From NCBI GenBank assembly GCA_903789525.1, contig CAIFER010000001.1, forward strand, positions 496,001-560,000: 64,000 nt of DNA, written 5' to 3'. Made by a program: the position numbers and the translations under genes. Within the stretch, counting starts at the first letter, position 1. Every line of letters begins with the position of its first letter. The stretch comes from an uncultured Aeriscardovia sp. (GTDB lineage: Bacteria; Actinomycetota; Actinomycetes; Actinomycetales; Bifidobacteriaceae). This document shows positions 9,061 to 18,293 of the stretch, one piece after another. The notes under the pieces were generated by a model that saw only the letters and a list, made by a program, of their open reading frames with translations, was not told the DNA's origin and made no database searches.

Positions 9061-9167
9061 GTGTGAAATGCTTTACACCACTGCGATCAGCGCACCACAA
9101 TCAATCGCATCAGAATTCACACAGTGGTGTGCGTCGTAGCACGACATTGTGCCTGAGCGCACACCAC
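9061..9167 (-). promoter_or_regulatory. Cluster of alternative inverted repeats downstream of suf operon
   Basis: Stem A pairs GTGGTGTGCG (9124-9133) with CGCACACCAC (9158-9167), 10 bp perfect. Stem B pairs ACACCACTG (9075-9083) with CAGTGGTGT (9122-9130), 9 bp perfect. The two share 9124-9130 and cannot form together. A third element, GTGTGAAA-TGC-TTTACAC (9061-9078), is an imperfect palindrome. No U-run follows stem A, so it is not a standard intrinsic terminator. Confidence 0.5.
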
Positions 9168-9230
9168 GTCTCATTGCCCCACAAACACTTCCTCATAGCG
9201 AAGTGATGAATGAGCGGATGGATGAATGGA

Positions 9231-9797
9231 TCAGAAATCGTATCCAATTGCGTTGAGCTGTTGACGACCTTCCGGCGTGATCATGGACAAATTCCATGCT
9301 GGCGACCACACCCAGTCAATACGGAACAGATCGACGATTCCTGCCAAAATGCTGGCAGTCTCATCTTCGATCAGGTCAGTGAGTGGGCATGCCGGTGTTG
9401 TCAGAGTCATGGTCAGAATTGCGCGCCCCTTGCGGTCAATTTCCACAGCGTAAACGAGCCCGAGATCAATCACATCCAAACCGAGCTCCGGGTCGATCAC
9501 ACCGTGCATGGCATCGCGCACAGCCTTCGCCGTATTCATGCCAGTCGCATCAGCAGCTTTCAGAGTGATCTCGCGCGGACGAGACGCACCTGCTTCCTGT
9601 GAGTCCTCCAAACTCGGGGCAAAGGATCCGGTTGCCAGCGGATTAAATTGCCCACTCGACGCATACTCCTTTGCCAGATCAATAGCACTCACTTGCGATC
9701 CCGCATCGTCAGAAAGTTTCTTCAGACGTTGCGAGGCAGCGCGAGCATCTGCTTGCCGACTGGCCTGTCGACTATCAGTTCGATTGTGTTCGGCCAT
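9231..9797 (-). CDS. SufT-like DUF59/MIP18 Fe-S assembly protein
   Basis: A 188-residue protein whose C-terminal 100 residues are a DUF59 (MIP18-like) domain, from MHGVIDPELGLDVIDLGLVY through the TLTTPACPLTD segment containing the conserved Cys. Such proteins act late in Fe-S cluster delivery (SufT, PaaD and eukaryotic CIA2 are relatives). The N-terminal 85 residues are polar, Arg/Gln/Ala-rich and probably disordered. The start ATG 9797 has GAAAGGA seven bases upstream; an in-frame start at 9812 is less likely. It is the last gene of the suf operon, overlapping nothing but only 11 bases after sufU, as in many Actinobacteria. Confidence 0.88.
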   Translation of the reverse strand: MAEHNRTDSRQASRQADARAASQRLKKLSDDAGSQVSAIDLAKEYASSGQFNPLATGSFAPSLEDSQEAGASRPREITLKAADATGMNTAKAVRDAMHGVIDPELGLDVIDLGLVYAVEIDRKGRAILTMTLTTPACPLTDLIEDETASILAGIVDLFRIDWVWSPAWNLSMITPEGRQQLNAIGYDF

Positions 9798-9808
9798 TGT
9801 TATTCCTT

Positions 9809-10507
9809 TCACTGAACAGATTGATGTGAGGTCTTATCTAAGGCAGCCAACCCACGAGCAATCGCATCGCGGACTCCTTCCCACCCGAGCAATGCACATT
9901 TAATGCGCATCGGGAATCGGGAAACGCCTTGAAACGCCATCGCATCGCCAAGGTCATCTGCCACATGAGAATCTGAAACACCTTTTCCGCGCGAATCCAT
10001 CAATTGATGAAATTCATTACGAAGACGCGTGAACTTCGAAACTTTTTGCCCAGTTGCCATATCATGCATGACCGAGAGACTCGCTTGAGAAATCGCACAT
10101 CCATGCCCATCCCACTCAATCGACTGGATTGTCGGATCATCCGAATGTGGAGAGCCAATCTTCACGCGAATCATAACCTCATCACCGCATGTCGGGTTGA
10201 ACTGATGCGACTGCGATAGGCAATATTCATGCGTCTGGCTCACGACTGCCGAACTTGTTGTACTGTCGCTGTGAGCTGCGCTCTGCTCGTGAGCGACATC
10301 CGGAGCAAAATGAGTTTTGCCATGGGGTGCACGAGACTGTTCCAAAATGAACTCTTGATACATTTGCTCCATTTGCGGATCAAGTGCGCTGTCAGGATCG
10401 TCCAAATCAGAATCGAAATCAGAATCGGGATCCGACGTGATACCAAAATCCGACAGTGCTGCGTCGACATCTCTGTCAGACTGATCGCTATCAAAGAAAT
10501 CACTCAT
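9809..10507 (-). CDS. sufU: SufU-type zinc-dependent sulfurtransferase with acidic N-terminal extension
   Basis: SufU accepts persulfide sulfur from SufS and passes it to the SufBCD scaffold. The zinc/catalytic residues are visible: Cys107 and Asp109 in NPTCGDE, Cys137 in GHGCAIS, and Cys204 in MRIKCALLGWEG. The core resembles family members from MEQMYQEFIL (residue 46) onward. Two features are unusual: the first 45 residues are an Asp/Ser-rich acidic stretch, and about 35 extra polar residues lie between the first helix and the cysteine motif, giving 232 residues against a usual 150. It follows sufS by 30 bases in the operon. The start at 10507 has GAGG upstream; M46 is an alternative start without a clear site. 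Confidence 0.92.
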   Translation of the reverse strand: MSDFFDSDQSDRDVDAALSDFGITSDPDSDFDSDLDDPDSALDPQMEQMYQEFILEQSRAPHGKTHFAPDVAHEQSAAHSDSTTSSAVVSQTHEYCLSQSHQFNPTCGDEVMIRVKIGSPHSDDPTIQSIEWDGHGCAISQASLSVMHDMATGQKVSKFTRLRNEFHQLMDSRGKGVSDSHVADDLGDAMAFQGVSRFPMRIKCALLGWEGVRDAIARGLAALDKTSHQSVQ

Positions 10508-10537
10508 GTTCGTTCGCCTCTTCTCGTGCCGTTCTGT

Positions 10538-11875
10538 TCAATTTCGGGTTCCCAAGAAATATGGCCGAATCTGAGCAACTGCGTCGATCAGTCGATCGAC
10601 ATCATCGACGCTCGTATACACTCCGGCAGACGCACGATTACTCGCAAATACGCCGAAGTGCCGATGAATCGGCTGAGCACAATGATGACCGGTTCGGATA
10701 GCGATCCCCTGCGCATCCAAAAACTGACCGACATCGTGTGGATGAACGCCGTCGACCTCAAAACTGACGGTGCCGACGCGCTGAACGGCATCCAGTGGGC
10801 CCAAAATACGGACACCAGGCACACCGGCGAGTTTGAGAAGTTCGGTAGTGATCTGATGCTCATGCTCAGCAATCGCCTTCAGCCCAAGCGACTCCATCCA
10901 CTGAGCTGCAATCCCTGCGCCGATTGCCTGGGCAACAGGTTGTGTCCCCGCTTCAAAACGATATGGCGGATCCATGTACTGTGCAGGTTGATCAAGCCAC
11001 GCGAGATTGACCATCTCACCACCAAACTGCGCAGGTGGAAGCGCATCGAGCAATTCTCGCTTACCGTACAGGAAACCGATACCGGTCGGCCCATACATCT
11101 TGTGCCCTGACCAGGCCGCAAAATCGCAATCCAATGCTTTGACGTCGATGGGCAGATGTGGCACTGCTTGGCACAGATCGAGGACGACAAGCGCTCCCAC
11201 CTCATGAGCACGGGTGATAATCGGCTTGACGTTCGTAATAGCGCCAGTCACATTGCTCACGTCTGTGATCGCAACCACTTTCGTGTGCGGCGTAATGACA
11301 GAATCTGCTGTATCGGAGAGAATTCGGCCATCTTTGCTGACGTTAAACCACTTCAGCGTTGCACCCGTCCGTCGTGCCAGCTCTTGGAAGCTCAACAGCA
11401 CGGAATGATGTTCAGCCATAGACACAACGATCTCATCACCGGGACCGAGTGCGAAGCGCTTCTCCGCTTCTGATCCCGTATGATGCTGGGCATCGAGTGA
11501 CGCATTACCAAAACTCGTGGCGAGCAGATTCAATGCCGAGGTAGCCCCTTGAGTAAAGACAATCTCCTCGTGGCCTTCCCGAGCATCCGCATTGACCAAA
11601 TGTGCAATCCGTCGACGTGCTTGCTCAAATGCGAGTGTCGACCGAACGGCCAGTTCATGCGTACCCCGATGCACTCCCGCATTGATCGTGGAGTAAAACT
11701 CAGGATCAGCCGCTATCACACGCTTCGGCTTTTGCGACGTAGCAGCTGTATCCAAGTAATCCAGCGCATGACCATGGATCTTTTGCTGGAGAATCGGAAA
11801 CTGTGCACGCACGGATGAAACCCACTGATCAGCTTGGGTATGTGGGGATGCTTGTTGATTGGATACGGTCATCAT
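10538..11875 (-). CDS. sufS: Cysteine desulfurase SufS
   Basis: A pyridoxal-phosphate enzyme that removes sulfur from cysteine as a persulfide for Fe-S cluster assembly. Lys259 in AAWSGHKMYGPTG is the Schiff-base lysine, and Cys399 in RTGHHCAQP is the persulfide-carrying cysteine of the type II (SufS) class. His155-His156 in MAEHHSVLL is also typical. At 445 residues it has about 25 extra residues, and an insertion around residues 125-140 (Gln/His-rich). Two ATG codons lie side by side at 11875 and 11872. It lies 53 bases after sufC and 30 bases before sufU on the same strand. Confidence 0.96.
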   Translation of the reverse strand: MMTVSNQQASPHTQADQWVSSVRAQFPILQQKIHGHALDYLDTAATSQKPKRVIAADPEFYSTINAGVHRGTHELAVRSTLAFEQARRRIAHLVNADAREGHEEIVFTQGATSALNLLATSFGNASLDAQHHTGSEAEKRFALGPGDEIVVSMAEHHSVLLSFQELARRTGATLKWFNVSKDGRILSDTADSVITPHTKVVAITDVSNVTGAITNVKPIITRAHEVGALVVLDLCQAVPHLPIDVKALDCDFAAWSGHKMYGPTGIGFLYGKRELLDALPPAQFGGEMVNLAWLDQPAQYMDPPYRFEAGTQPVAQAIGAGIAAQWMESLGLKAIAEHEHQITTELLKLAGVPGVRILGPLDAVQRVGTVSFEVDGVHPHDVGQFLDAQGIAIRTGHHCAQPIHRHFGVFASNRASAGVYTSVDDVDRLIDAVAQIRPYFLGTRN

Positions 11876-11928
11876 CAGCTTCTCTCTGACTTCAGTTCAC
11901 AGACATCAAAGCACATGGGCAGCGTGTT

Positions 11929-12738
11929 TTACGCGAGCGCTGACTCGCTCTTGCCTTGCGGCAGATAGCGATCATAACCAGTTTCCTCTAGCTCATCGGC
12001 CAGTTCCGGACCACCTGTACGGACGAAATGTCCATCCGCAAAGACGTGAACGTAATCGGGATGAATATAGCGGAGAATACGCGTGTAGTGCGTGACGAGC
12101 AGCGCACCAAAGTGATCGTTCTTCTCTGCTCGGTTGATACCTTCGGCAACAATCCGGAGTGCATCGATATCGAGACCCGAATCAACCTCGTCGAAGATGG
12201 CAAATTTCGGTTTCAGAAGTTCGAGTTGCAGGATTTCCGACCGCTTCTTTTCGCCGCCAGAGAAGCCCTCGTTGACGGAACGCTGTGCAAACTTCGGGTC
12301 AATGCGCAATCGCTTCATCGCGTCTGACATCTCTGAAACCCACTGACGCAAGCCTGGCGCATGCCCCTGCACTTCGGTGACTGCCGTGCGCATGAAATTC
12401 GTCATCGACACACCAGGGACTTCGACTGGTGCCTGCATCGACAAGAACAGTCCCTTGCGTGCACGCTCGTACGGCTTGAGCTTGAGGATATCCACGCCAT
12501 CGAGCAGCGCTTGCCCGGATTCGACTTCATACTTCGGATGCCCGGTCAGCGTGTATGCGAGCGTCGACTTCCCGGAACCGTTCGGGCCCATGATGGCATG
12601 AATCTCTCCGGTATGGATCGTCAGATTGACACCTTTGAGAATCTCTTTAAATCCGCGTTTCGTCTCCACACCAGCGCGCAGATTACGGATTTCAAACGTG
12701 TGTGATTCGCTGACGTGTTGTGCTGTTGCCTGTGCCAT
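11929..12738 (-). CDS. sufC: Fe-S assembly ATPase SufC
   Basis: The ABC-type ATPase of the SufBCD scaffold complex, which drives the shape change needed for cluster assembly on SufB-SufD. Walker A GPNGSGKST is at residues 51-59, the ABC signature SGGEKKR at 160-166, and Walker B with catalytic Glu FDEVDSGLD at 182-190. Length (269) is slightly above the usual 250. Its ATG overlaps the sufD stop by one base (TGATG), so translation of the two is probably coupled and the subunit ratio kept close. Confidence 0.97.
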   Translation of the reverse strand: MAQATAQHVSESHTFEIRNLRAGVETKRGFKEILKGVNLTIHTGEIHAIMGPNGSGKSTLAYTLTGHPKYEVESGQALLDGVDILKLKPYERARKGLFLSMQAPVEVPGVSMTNFMRTAVTEVQGHAPGLRQWVSEMSDAMKRLRIDPKFAQRSVNEGFSGGEKKRSEILQLELLKPKFAIFDEVDSGLDIDALRIVAEGINRAEKNDHFGALLVTHYTRILRYIHPDYVHVFADGHFVRTGGPELADELEETGYDRYLPQGKSESALA

Positions 12739-14237
12739 CAGTTATCCTCCAAAACTTCCGTCATGGCCGCTGATTCGCCGTGTGCGAGTCGTCGATCGAT
12801 GACAGACATCAAATTCTTTTGAACACTTTCAATACCGATTTGGCTAATGAGCTCGTCGAAGAAACCACGGACAACGAGCTTGCGCGCTTCAACTTCTGGA
12901 ATTCCACGCGATTCGAGATAGAACAACTGTTCCGCATCAAATCGACCGACCGAGCTCGCGTGACCAGCGCCGACGATATCGCCGTTCTCAATCTCCAACT
13001 GTGGCTCCGAGTTCGCAATTGCACCTGGGCTGAGAACGAGATTGCGGTTGAGCTCATACGAATCTGTCTTCGGCGCACGCGGAAGAATCAGGGCATTGCC
13101 AACCCATGCGGATCGCGCTCCCCGACCTTCCAGTGCACCCTTGTAGATGACACGAGACTTGCAGCCCGGGTGATTATGAACCACCATCGTGCGATGCTCC
13201 ATGTAAGCATGTGGATCGGCGAAATAGATTCCGAGCATGTTCAGGAAACCTTGCGGTCCGCCAAAATCAGGATCCATCCGAAGACGAATGATTTTGCCTG
13301 AGAGCGAGACGACGTTATGTTGAACCTGAGCGTCTTGACCGACATGCAATCGCTGATTCCCGAGGTGCCGTGAACCGTCATCCCACTGCTGAATAGACGT
13401 GACGTTGAGATTAGATGCCTGTCCAGCATCGACCTCCACGCCTTCGGCCAAACTCGCCACTCCCGTGTGCAACAAAATAACTTGTGCGCTCGTTGCTGGT
13501 TTCAACGTGATGACGATATGGATTGCGTCGAGCTTGTTCGAGGTGCCGTGAATACGGATAATGATTGGTTTCGTGACATCGCCGGTGACGTTGAGCCACC
13601 AGAAGCGACCACTATGCTTGGACGCCTGCCATTCCAATGCTGAGGGCAGATCAGTCGGCTTTCCCACTGTCCCAGCCGGTGAATGAGCAAGCTGATCGGA
13701 GCTGAGACGACTGAATGTTACCGGTGTTGAACTCGTCCCCTTGTTTGCAGGCGTCTGGGCAGCTAACTGTGTCCCATCTTCAAATGCCGCAGTCACTTGA
13801 GTTGTTCCGGATGCTTCAAACGGCGAGAAGAAGTCCTGCAAATCGTTGATCGGTGCGTATCGCCACTCATCCATCGAATGCGAAGGAGTTGCAAAATCTG
13901 ACGGGTCAAACGACCGAACAGCCCGATCTGCGCTCGATGGCATGAGCGCCGGGAACTGATACGGATGCTTCGGATCAAAGTGAGGAACCTTCACCTGATC
14001 AGCAGTGGCAGCGTCATCTGAAACAGCAGAAGACATCGCGGTCGGTGATGTGCTCTTCTGAGCAGCTTTTTCACGGTCTTCGCGATCCTTTTGGCGCGCT
14101 TTCTCGATACGCTGTGCCTCGCTGGCGTTCGCTTGAGCTGCAGCTAAACGAGCTTTCTGTTCAGCGGAGAGAACTTTTCGACCCGTCCCAGAACGTCGAA
14201 ATCCTGCAGCGTCTGTCTGATGTGCCTGAGTCATCAT
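12738..14237 (-). CDS. sufD: Fe-S scaffold protein SufD
   Basis: SufD pairs with SufB to form the Fe-S scaffold. The C-terminal half has the SufBD beta-helix core with [16 protein letters not shown]-type sequence and a conserved His, and then [17 protein letters not shown]. The final helical segment [21 protein letters not shown] is a SufBD hallmark. The N-terminal 95 residues are charged (Ala/Lys/Arg/Glu, with a likely coiled coil around 22-60) and extend beyond most homologues of about 400 residues. Start ATG 14237 (second ATG at 14234) overlaps the sufB stop and has GAAGGATCAG upstream. Confidence 0.95.
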   Translation of the reverse strand: MMTQAHQTDAAGFRRSGTGRKVLSAEQKARLAAAQANASEAQRIEKARQKDREDREKAAQKSTSPTAMSSAVSDDAATADQVKVPHFDPKHPYQFPALMPSSADRAVRSFDPSDFATPSHSMDEWRYAPINDLQDFFSPFEASGTTQVTAAFEDGTQLAAQTPANKGTSSTPVTFSRLSSDQLAHSPAGTVGKPTDLPSALEWQASKHSGRFWWLNVTGDVTKPIIIRIHGTSNKLDAIHIVITLKPATSAQVILLHTGVASLAEGVEVDAGQASNLNVTSIQQWDDGSRHLGNQRLHVGQDAQVQHNVVSLSGKIIRLRMDPDFGGPQGFLNMLGIYFADPHAYMEHRTMVVHNHPGCKSRVIYKGALEGRGARSAWVGNALILPRAPKTDSYELNRNLVLSPGAIANSEPQLEIENGDIVGAGHASSVGRFDAEQLFYLESRGIPEVEARKLVVRGFFDELISQIGIESVQKNLMSVIDRRLAHGESAAMTEVLEDN

Positions 14238-15760
14238 CCCACTGATCCTTCCATTTGCAGTTCAACCAAACGATTGAGTTCGAGTGCGTATTCCATCGGA
14301 AGTTGACGTGCAACCGGCTCTACGAAGCCACGGACAATCATGCCCATTGCTTCCTTCTCCTCAATTCCGCGCTGCTCCAAATAGAACAGTTGATCTTGTG
14401 AAACCTTGGAAACAGTTGCCTCATGGGACATCGTGACATCGTCTTCACGGACGTCCACATGCGGGTATGTGTCAGAACGCGAGAACTCGTCAACGAGCAA
14501 CGCATCGCAGACAACCGACGATTGTGAGCCATGAGCACCTTTTGGAATGGCAACAAGACCGCGGTAAGCAGACCGTCCGCCACCGCGGGAGATTGATTTA
14601 GCCACGATCGTCGATTTCGTGTGTGGAGCGAGGTGAATCATCTTGGCGCCCGTATCCTGGTACTGTCCTTTGCCAGCAAAGCTGAGCGACATCGTCATAG
14701 CCTTGGCGTATTCGCCGGCCAAAATGCACGCCGGATACTTCATGGATGCCTTCGAGCCGATGTTCCCATCAACCCACTCCATCGTGCCGTGAGCTTTCAC
14801 GAGCGCACGCTGAGTCACCAAGTTGTACACGTTATTTGACCAGTTCTGTACGGTCGTATACCGCACACGAGCGTTCTTTTCGACGATGATTTCGACGACT
14901 GCTGCATGCAGCGAATCTGTCGCGTAAATCGGCGCCGTGCACCCTTCGACGTAATGCACGTACGAACCTTCGTCAGCAATAATGAGTGTGCGCTCAAACT
15001 GGCCCATATTCGGCGTATTAATGCGGAAATATGCCTGCAAAGGGATGGTGACGTGCACGCCTTTAGGAACGTAGACGAATGATCCACCGGACCATGCAGC
15101 CGTGTTGAGTGCCGCAAACTTGTTATCGTTATACGGAACAACGGTGTTGAAGTATTTACGCACGAGCTCTGGATACTTGCGCACTGCAGTATCAGTATCG
15201 CAGAAGATCACGCCCTGCTTCGACAGCTCATCGCGAATCGAATTGTAAATGACTTCGGACTCGTACTGAGCTGCGACACCTGCGACAAGCCGCTTCTTCT
15301 CGGCCTCCGGGATGCCGAGGCGATCGTACGTGCGCCGAATATCCGGCGGAAGATCGCTCCAGCTTTTTGCTTCGTGATCGACAGGCTTGACGTAGTACTT
15401 GAAGTCCTGCGCATTAAAGCCAGACAGATCAACACCCCAGCGAGGCATTGGCTTGTCGACGAAAGCATGATAGCCCTTTAAACGCAAATCGAGCATCCAT
15501 TTCGGCTCATGCTTATCAGCCGAAATGGCGCGAACCACATTCTCGTCAATGCCCTTTTTTGCAGCTTGACCTGCTGCATCCGAATCGTGCCAGCCGTACT
15601 TATAGCTACCGAATTCGGAAATAATTTGATCGTCTTTCTGAACCTTTTTTTCATCGACGCGCGTGCGATCATACACGTACTGACCCATCTCTACATCGGC
15701 CGACTCGTGCGATGCCGCCGGTTGCGATGACGAATGGGGAGATTGAGGATTCCCTGCCAC
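14234..15760 (-). CDS. sufB: Fe-S scaffold protein SufB
   Basis: SufB is the main scaffold on which the nascent cluster is built. Recognisable segments include the [20 protein letters not shown] run, [24 protein letters not shown] with its conserved Cys, and the C-terminal [20 protein letters not shown] segment. At 508 residues it is full length with a 30-residue polar lead. The start codon is GTG 15760, chosen because GAAGGA lies seven bases upstream and the protein begins as expected. It is the first gene of the suf operon (B-D-C-S-U-SufT-like). No sufR-type regulator gene precedes it. Confidence 0.96.
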   Translation of the reverse strand: MAGNPQSPHSSSQPAASHESADVEMGQYVYDRTRVDEKKVQKDDQIISEFGSYKYGWHDSDAAGQAAKKGIDENVVRAISADKHEPKWMLDLRLKGYHAFVDKPMPRWGVDLSGFNAQDFKYYVKPVDHEAKSWSDLPPDIRRTYDRLGIPEAEKKRLVAGVAAQYESEVIYNSIRDELSKQGVIFCDTDTAVRKYPELVRKYFNTVVPYNDNKFAALNTAAWSGGSFVYVPKGVHVTIPLQAYFRINTPNMGQFERTLIIADEGSYVHYVEGCTAPIYATDSLHAAVVEIIVEKNARVRYTTVQNWSNNVYNLVTQRALVKAHGTMEWVDGNIGSKASMKYPACILAGEYAKAMTMSLSFAGKGQYQDTGAKMIHLAPHTKSTIVAKSISRGGGRSAYRGLVAIPKGAHGSQSSVVCDALLVDEFSRSDTYPHVDVREDDVTMSHEATVSKVSQDQLFYLEQRGIEEKEAMGMIVRGFVEPVARQLPMEYALELNRLVELQMEGSVG

Positions 15761-15790
15761 GGTATTCCTTCCTGGTTGAAGACTGTTTCT

Positions 15791-15825
15791 ATTATGCAGC
15801 GTGAAACGCTGGATGACACGAATTT
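15791..15825 (-). promoter_or_regulatory. Candidate suf promoter with palindromic operator
   Basis: On the minus strand CATAAT (15796-15791) is a good -10 box 31 bases before the sufB GTG. Directly upstream lies a perfect dyad CAGCGT-TTC-ACGCTG (15811-15797 on this strand), which would sit in the -35/-10 spacer. The -35 itself is weak (GTGTCA). A repressor bound there would block RNA polymerase; an iron- or redox-sensing factor is a guess from context. Confidence 0.4.
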
Positions 15826-15893
15826 GAGTAACATTATTTGACTTTTGTTTGTGATGAACGATATATCTTCACATTTTTATCACATAATGGAGT

Positions 15894-15929
15894 AAAAAAG
15901 AAGGCAAGATCGCGGTGATCTTGCCTTCT
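15894..15929 (-). terminator. Terminator of pyrG
   Basis: A perfect 13-bp stem AGAAGGCAAGATC/GATCTTGCCTTCT (15899-15911 with 15917-15929) with a 5-base loop, followed on the minus strand by a run of T. It lies 20 bases beyond the pyrG stop. Confidence 0.9.
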
Positions 15930-15949
15930 CGTACGAGGTTTTACAGAAC

Positions 15950-17632
15950 TTACTTTGTTTGTGTGTCCTGTGTTTCCTCTGCGCCTTGAGCCTGATGCTC
16001 CAAAGCGGCCTTGATAAATCCTTGGAACAGTGGATGTGGCGCATATGGACGTGACTTGAACTCCGGGTGCGCCTGCGTTCCCACATAGAACGGATGATCC
16101 TTCTGATCAAGCTCAACGAACTCGGTCAGACGTCCATCAGGAGACGTGCCAGAAATCTTCAAACCAGCATCATTGAGGCGATCCATGTAGTTGACGTTGA
16201 CCTCATAACGATGACGATGGCGTTCAGAAATATTCTGGCTACCGTACAGCTTCTCGACCAATGAGCCCTTCTTCAGGACTGCTGGATACGAGCCGAGCCG
16301 CATCGTATGGCCCATATCAGAATTGGCGAGAATTGCCTTCTGCTCCTCCATTGTGGCGATGACTGGATTGGTGGCATCCGGCTCAAACTCCGTCGAATTC
16401 GCATCTTCGAGGTGAAGCACGTCGCGTGCATACTCAATGACCATGCACTGCAAACCGAGGCACAGTCCAAGTGATGGAACTTTATTCTCGCGAGCCCACC
16501 GCAGAGCCGTGCACATTCCTTCGACACCGCGCACACCAAATCCGCCAGGGATCAGGATTCCATCGCAATCAGACAGTTGCTTCTTTGCGGCGGCCATCGA
16601 AGTAATCGTGTCTGAAGCAACCCACTTGATTGAAACCTTTGCCCAGTTGCCGAAACCGCCTGCTTTGAGTGCTTCGACGACAGACAGATATGCATCTGGC
16701 AAATCGACATACTTGCCAATGAGCGCCACCTGCACGTGCTTCTTGAGATTGTGGATACGCTTGAGGAGGTCTCCCCACTGACCCCACTTCACATCGTGGA
16801 ACGGAAGGTTGAGGCGACGAACAATGTACGTGTCGAGGCCTTCCTTGTACAGAACGGATGGCACATCGTAAATGGACTCACAATCCGGATTACTGACGAT
16901 ACCATCCTCGTCAACATCGCACATCAAGGAAATCTTGTCCTTGATAGCCTTTGTGACCGGCTTGATTGACCTCAAAACGAGAGCATCTGGAGTGATACCG
17001 AGCTGACGGAGTGCCTTGACGGAATTCTGCGTCGGCTTCGTCTTCATTTCGTGTGCAGCCACGATGTACGGGACGAGCGAAACATGCACAAACATGCAGT
17101 TATCAGCGCCAAGCTCACGGCGAATCTGACGTGCTGCCTCCATGAACGGCTGCGACTCAATATCGCCCACAGTACCGCCAATTTCCGTGACGATGACATC
17201 GACATCATCGCCAGCTTGTGCGCGCATACGAGCCTTGATCTCATTCGTGACATGTGGAATGATTTGCACACACTGGCCGAGATACTTGCCTTCGCGCTCC
17301 TTGCGCAACACGGATTCGTAAATCTGACCGGTGGTGACATTAGCACGCTGAGTGAGATTGACACCGCTGAAGCGTTCGTAATGGCCAAGATCCAAATCTG
17401 TTTCCGCACCGTCTTCCGTAACGAAGACTTCACCGTGCTGGAACGGATTCATGGTTCCAGGATCAACATTGACATAAGGATCTAGCTTCTGCTGCAGAAC
17501 GCGAATACCACGCATTCTCAGAAGCCGTGAGAGTGAAGAAGCGGTGATTCCCTTGCCCAGAGAGGACACAACGCCGCCAGTGACAAAAATGTGCTTTGTA
17601 ATGTGATGATGTTCGATACCTTGTTCGACCAT
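15950..17632 (-). CDS. pyrG: CTP synthase
   Basis: Converts UTP to CTP with ATP and glutamine. The N-terminal amidoligase domain opens with [15 protein letters not shown] and includes [20 protein letters not shown] and [11 protein letters not shown], which bind ATP, UTP and the CTP inhibitor. The C-terminal glutamine amidotransferase domain has the nucleophile Cys in GLCLGLQC and the His/Glu pair in AHPEFKSRP. At 560 residues it is of normal length. ATG 17632 has GAGG upstream. In this gene-poor pyrimidine setting it acts on UTP that may come largely from salvage through the uracil permease. Confidence 0.97.
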   Translation of the reverse strand: MVEQGIEHHHITKHIFVTGGVVSSLGKGITASSLSRLLRMRGIRVLQQKLDPYVNVDPGTMNPFQHGEVFVTEDGAETDLDLGHYERFSGVNLTQRANVTTGQIYESVLRKEREGKYLGQCVQIIPHVTNEIKARMRAQAGDDVDVIVTEIGGTVGDIESQPFMEAARQIRRELGADNCMFVHVSLVPYIVAAHEMKTKPTQNSVKALRQLGITPDALVLRSIKPVTKAIKDKISLMCDVDEDGIVSNPDCESIYDVPSVLYKEGLDTYIVRRLNLPFHDVKWGQWGDLLKRIHNLKKHVQVALIGKYVDLPDAYLSVVEALKAGGFGNWAKVSIKWVASDTITSMAAAKKQLSDCDGILIPGGFGVRGVEGMCTALRWARENKVPSLGLCLGLQCMVIEYARDVLHLEDANSTEFEPDATNPVIATMEEQKAILANSDMGHTMRLGSYPAVLKKGSLVEKLYGSQNISERHRHRYEVNVNYMDRLNDAGLKISGTSPDGRLTEFVELDQKDHPFYVGTQAHPEFKSRPYAPHPLFQGFIKAALEHQAQGAEETQDTQTK

Positions 17633-17803
17633 GGAACCTCAGGTTATCAGATAGCTCAGATAAGGACACGCGCAGCTCCGTATGCCCGCTTTTATCCACA
17701 GAGTTGACAGCTAAGTTACGGCTCAATTTCAGCGATGAGCGTTGTGCCGTCCACATGTGCGATATCCCTCGGTTCCACACTTGAATGGTGCTGAACTGAA
17801 TGC

Positions 17804-18283
17804 ATGACATATTCGATGATGGACCAGCTGTGCCAAGGTGCGCTCCTCGCTGTGTTTGCAGTCGGTGCGCTTCTGCTTTCTGCACACGATTGCGCGACCC
17901 GACTGATTCCACGTGCTCCAGTTTTCGTCAGTGCACTCATTGTCGCTGTCATATGTGGTTCACACGCCCTGTCTGTCTGCACGTTCGGATTTTGCGTTGC
18001 CCTTTGCGTGTCCGCACTACGAACCATTTCCCGGCATCAATTGGGCCGAGGAGATGTGTGGTGCACTGCATTCTTCGCGATGCCGATCAGTTTTTATGCT
18101 CACGATCTCTTGACAGCAGTAACGAGCGAATGTTCGTCGCTGGCACTCGCCGGTTTCATAGGACTGATATGGTCATTCTTCCGGCCCCACCGTGCCTCCC
18201 CGCTTCCGTTTGTGCCACCACTAGCCATCGGGCACGCGTGCACGCTCCTGGTTTTACTCGCGGAAAACGGTATCAGTCACTGA
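17804..18283 (+). CDS. Prepilin peptidase, family A24 (TadV/CpaA-like)
   Basis: A 159-residue membrane protein with about five hydrophobic segments. The two catalytic aspartates of the aspartyl prepilin peptidase family are recognisable: Asp29 in AHDCATRLIPR (the D-x5-IP motif) and Asp84 in LGRGDVW (the GxGD motif). The C-terminal LPFVPPLAIG matches the PFGPFLALG pattern of the family. It lacks the N-methyltransferase domain of PilD, as in TadV and CpaA. In Bifidobacterium breve a tadV gene is known to lie apart from the rest of the Tad pilus locus, so an isolated copy is expected. It is the only plus-strand gene between pyrG and mltG. No clear ribosome binding site is seen for ATG 17804; ATG 17816 or 17819 are alternatives. 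Confidence 0.8.
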   Translation: MTYSMMDQLCQGALLAVFAVGALLLSAHDCATRLIPRAPVFVSALIVAVICGSHALSVCTFGFCVALCVSALRTISRHQLGRGDVWCTAFFAMPISFYAHDLLTAVTSECSSLALAGFIGLIWSFFRPHRASPLPFVPPLAIGHACTLLVLLAENGISH

Positions 18284-18293
18284 TCAAGATCGA

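Larger units (their letters stand above)
8806..9230 (-). other. Structured intergenic region between suf operon and uraA
   Basis: This 425-base stretch holds no convincing gene. On the minus strand it contains, in order, hairpins that end or follow the suf operon (9061-9167), a perfect TTGACA -35 box with a 17-base spacer (8981-9009), an approximately 170-base leader, and a GC-rich hairpin abutting the permease ribosome binding site (8819-8840). The short open frames in it lack ribosome binding sites and coding character. Confidence 0.6.
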
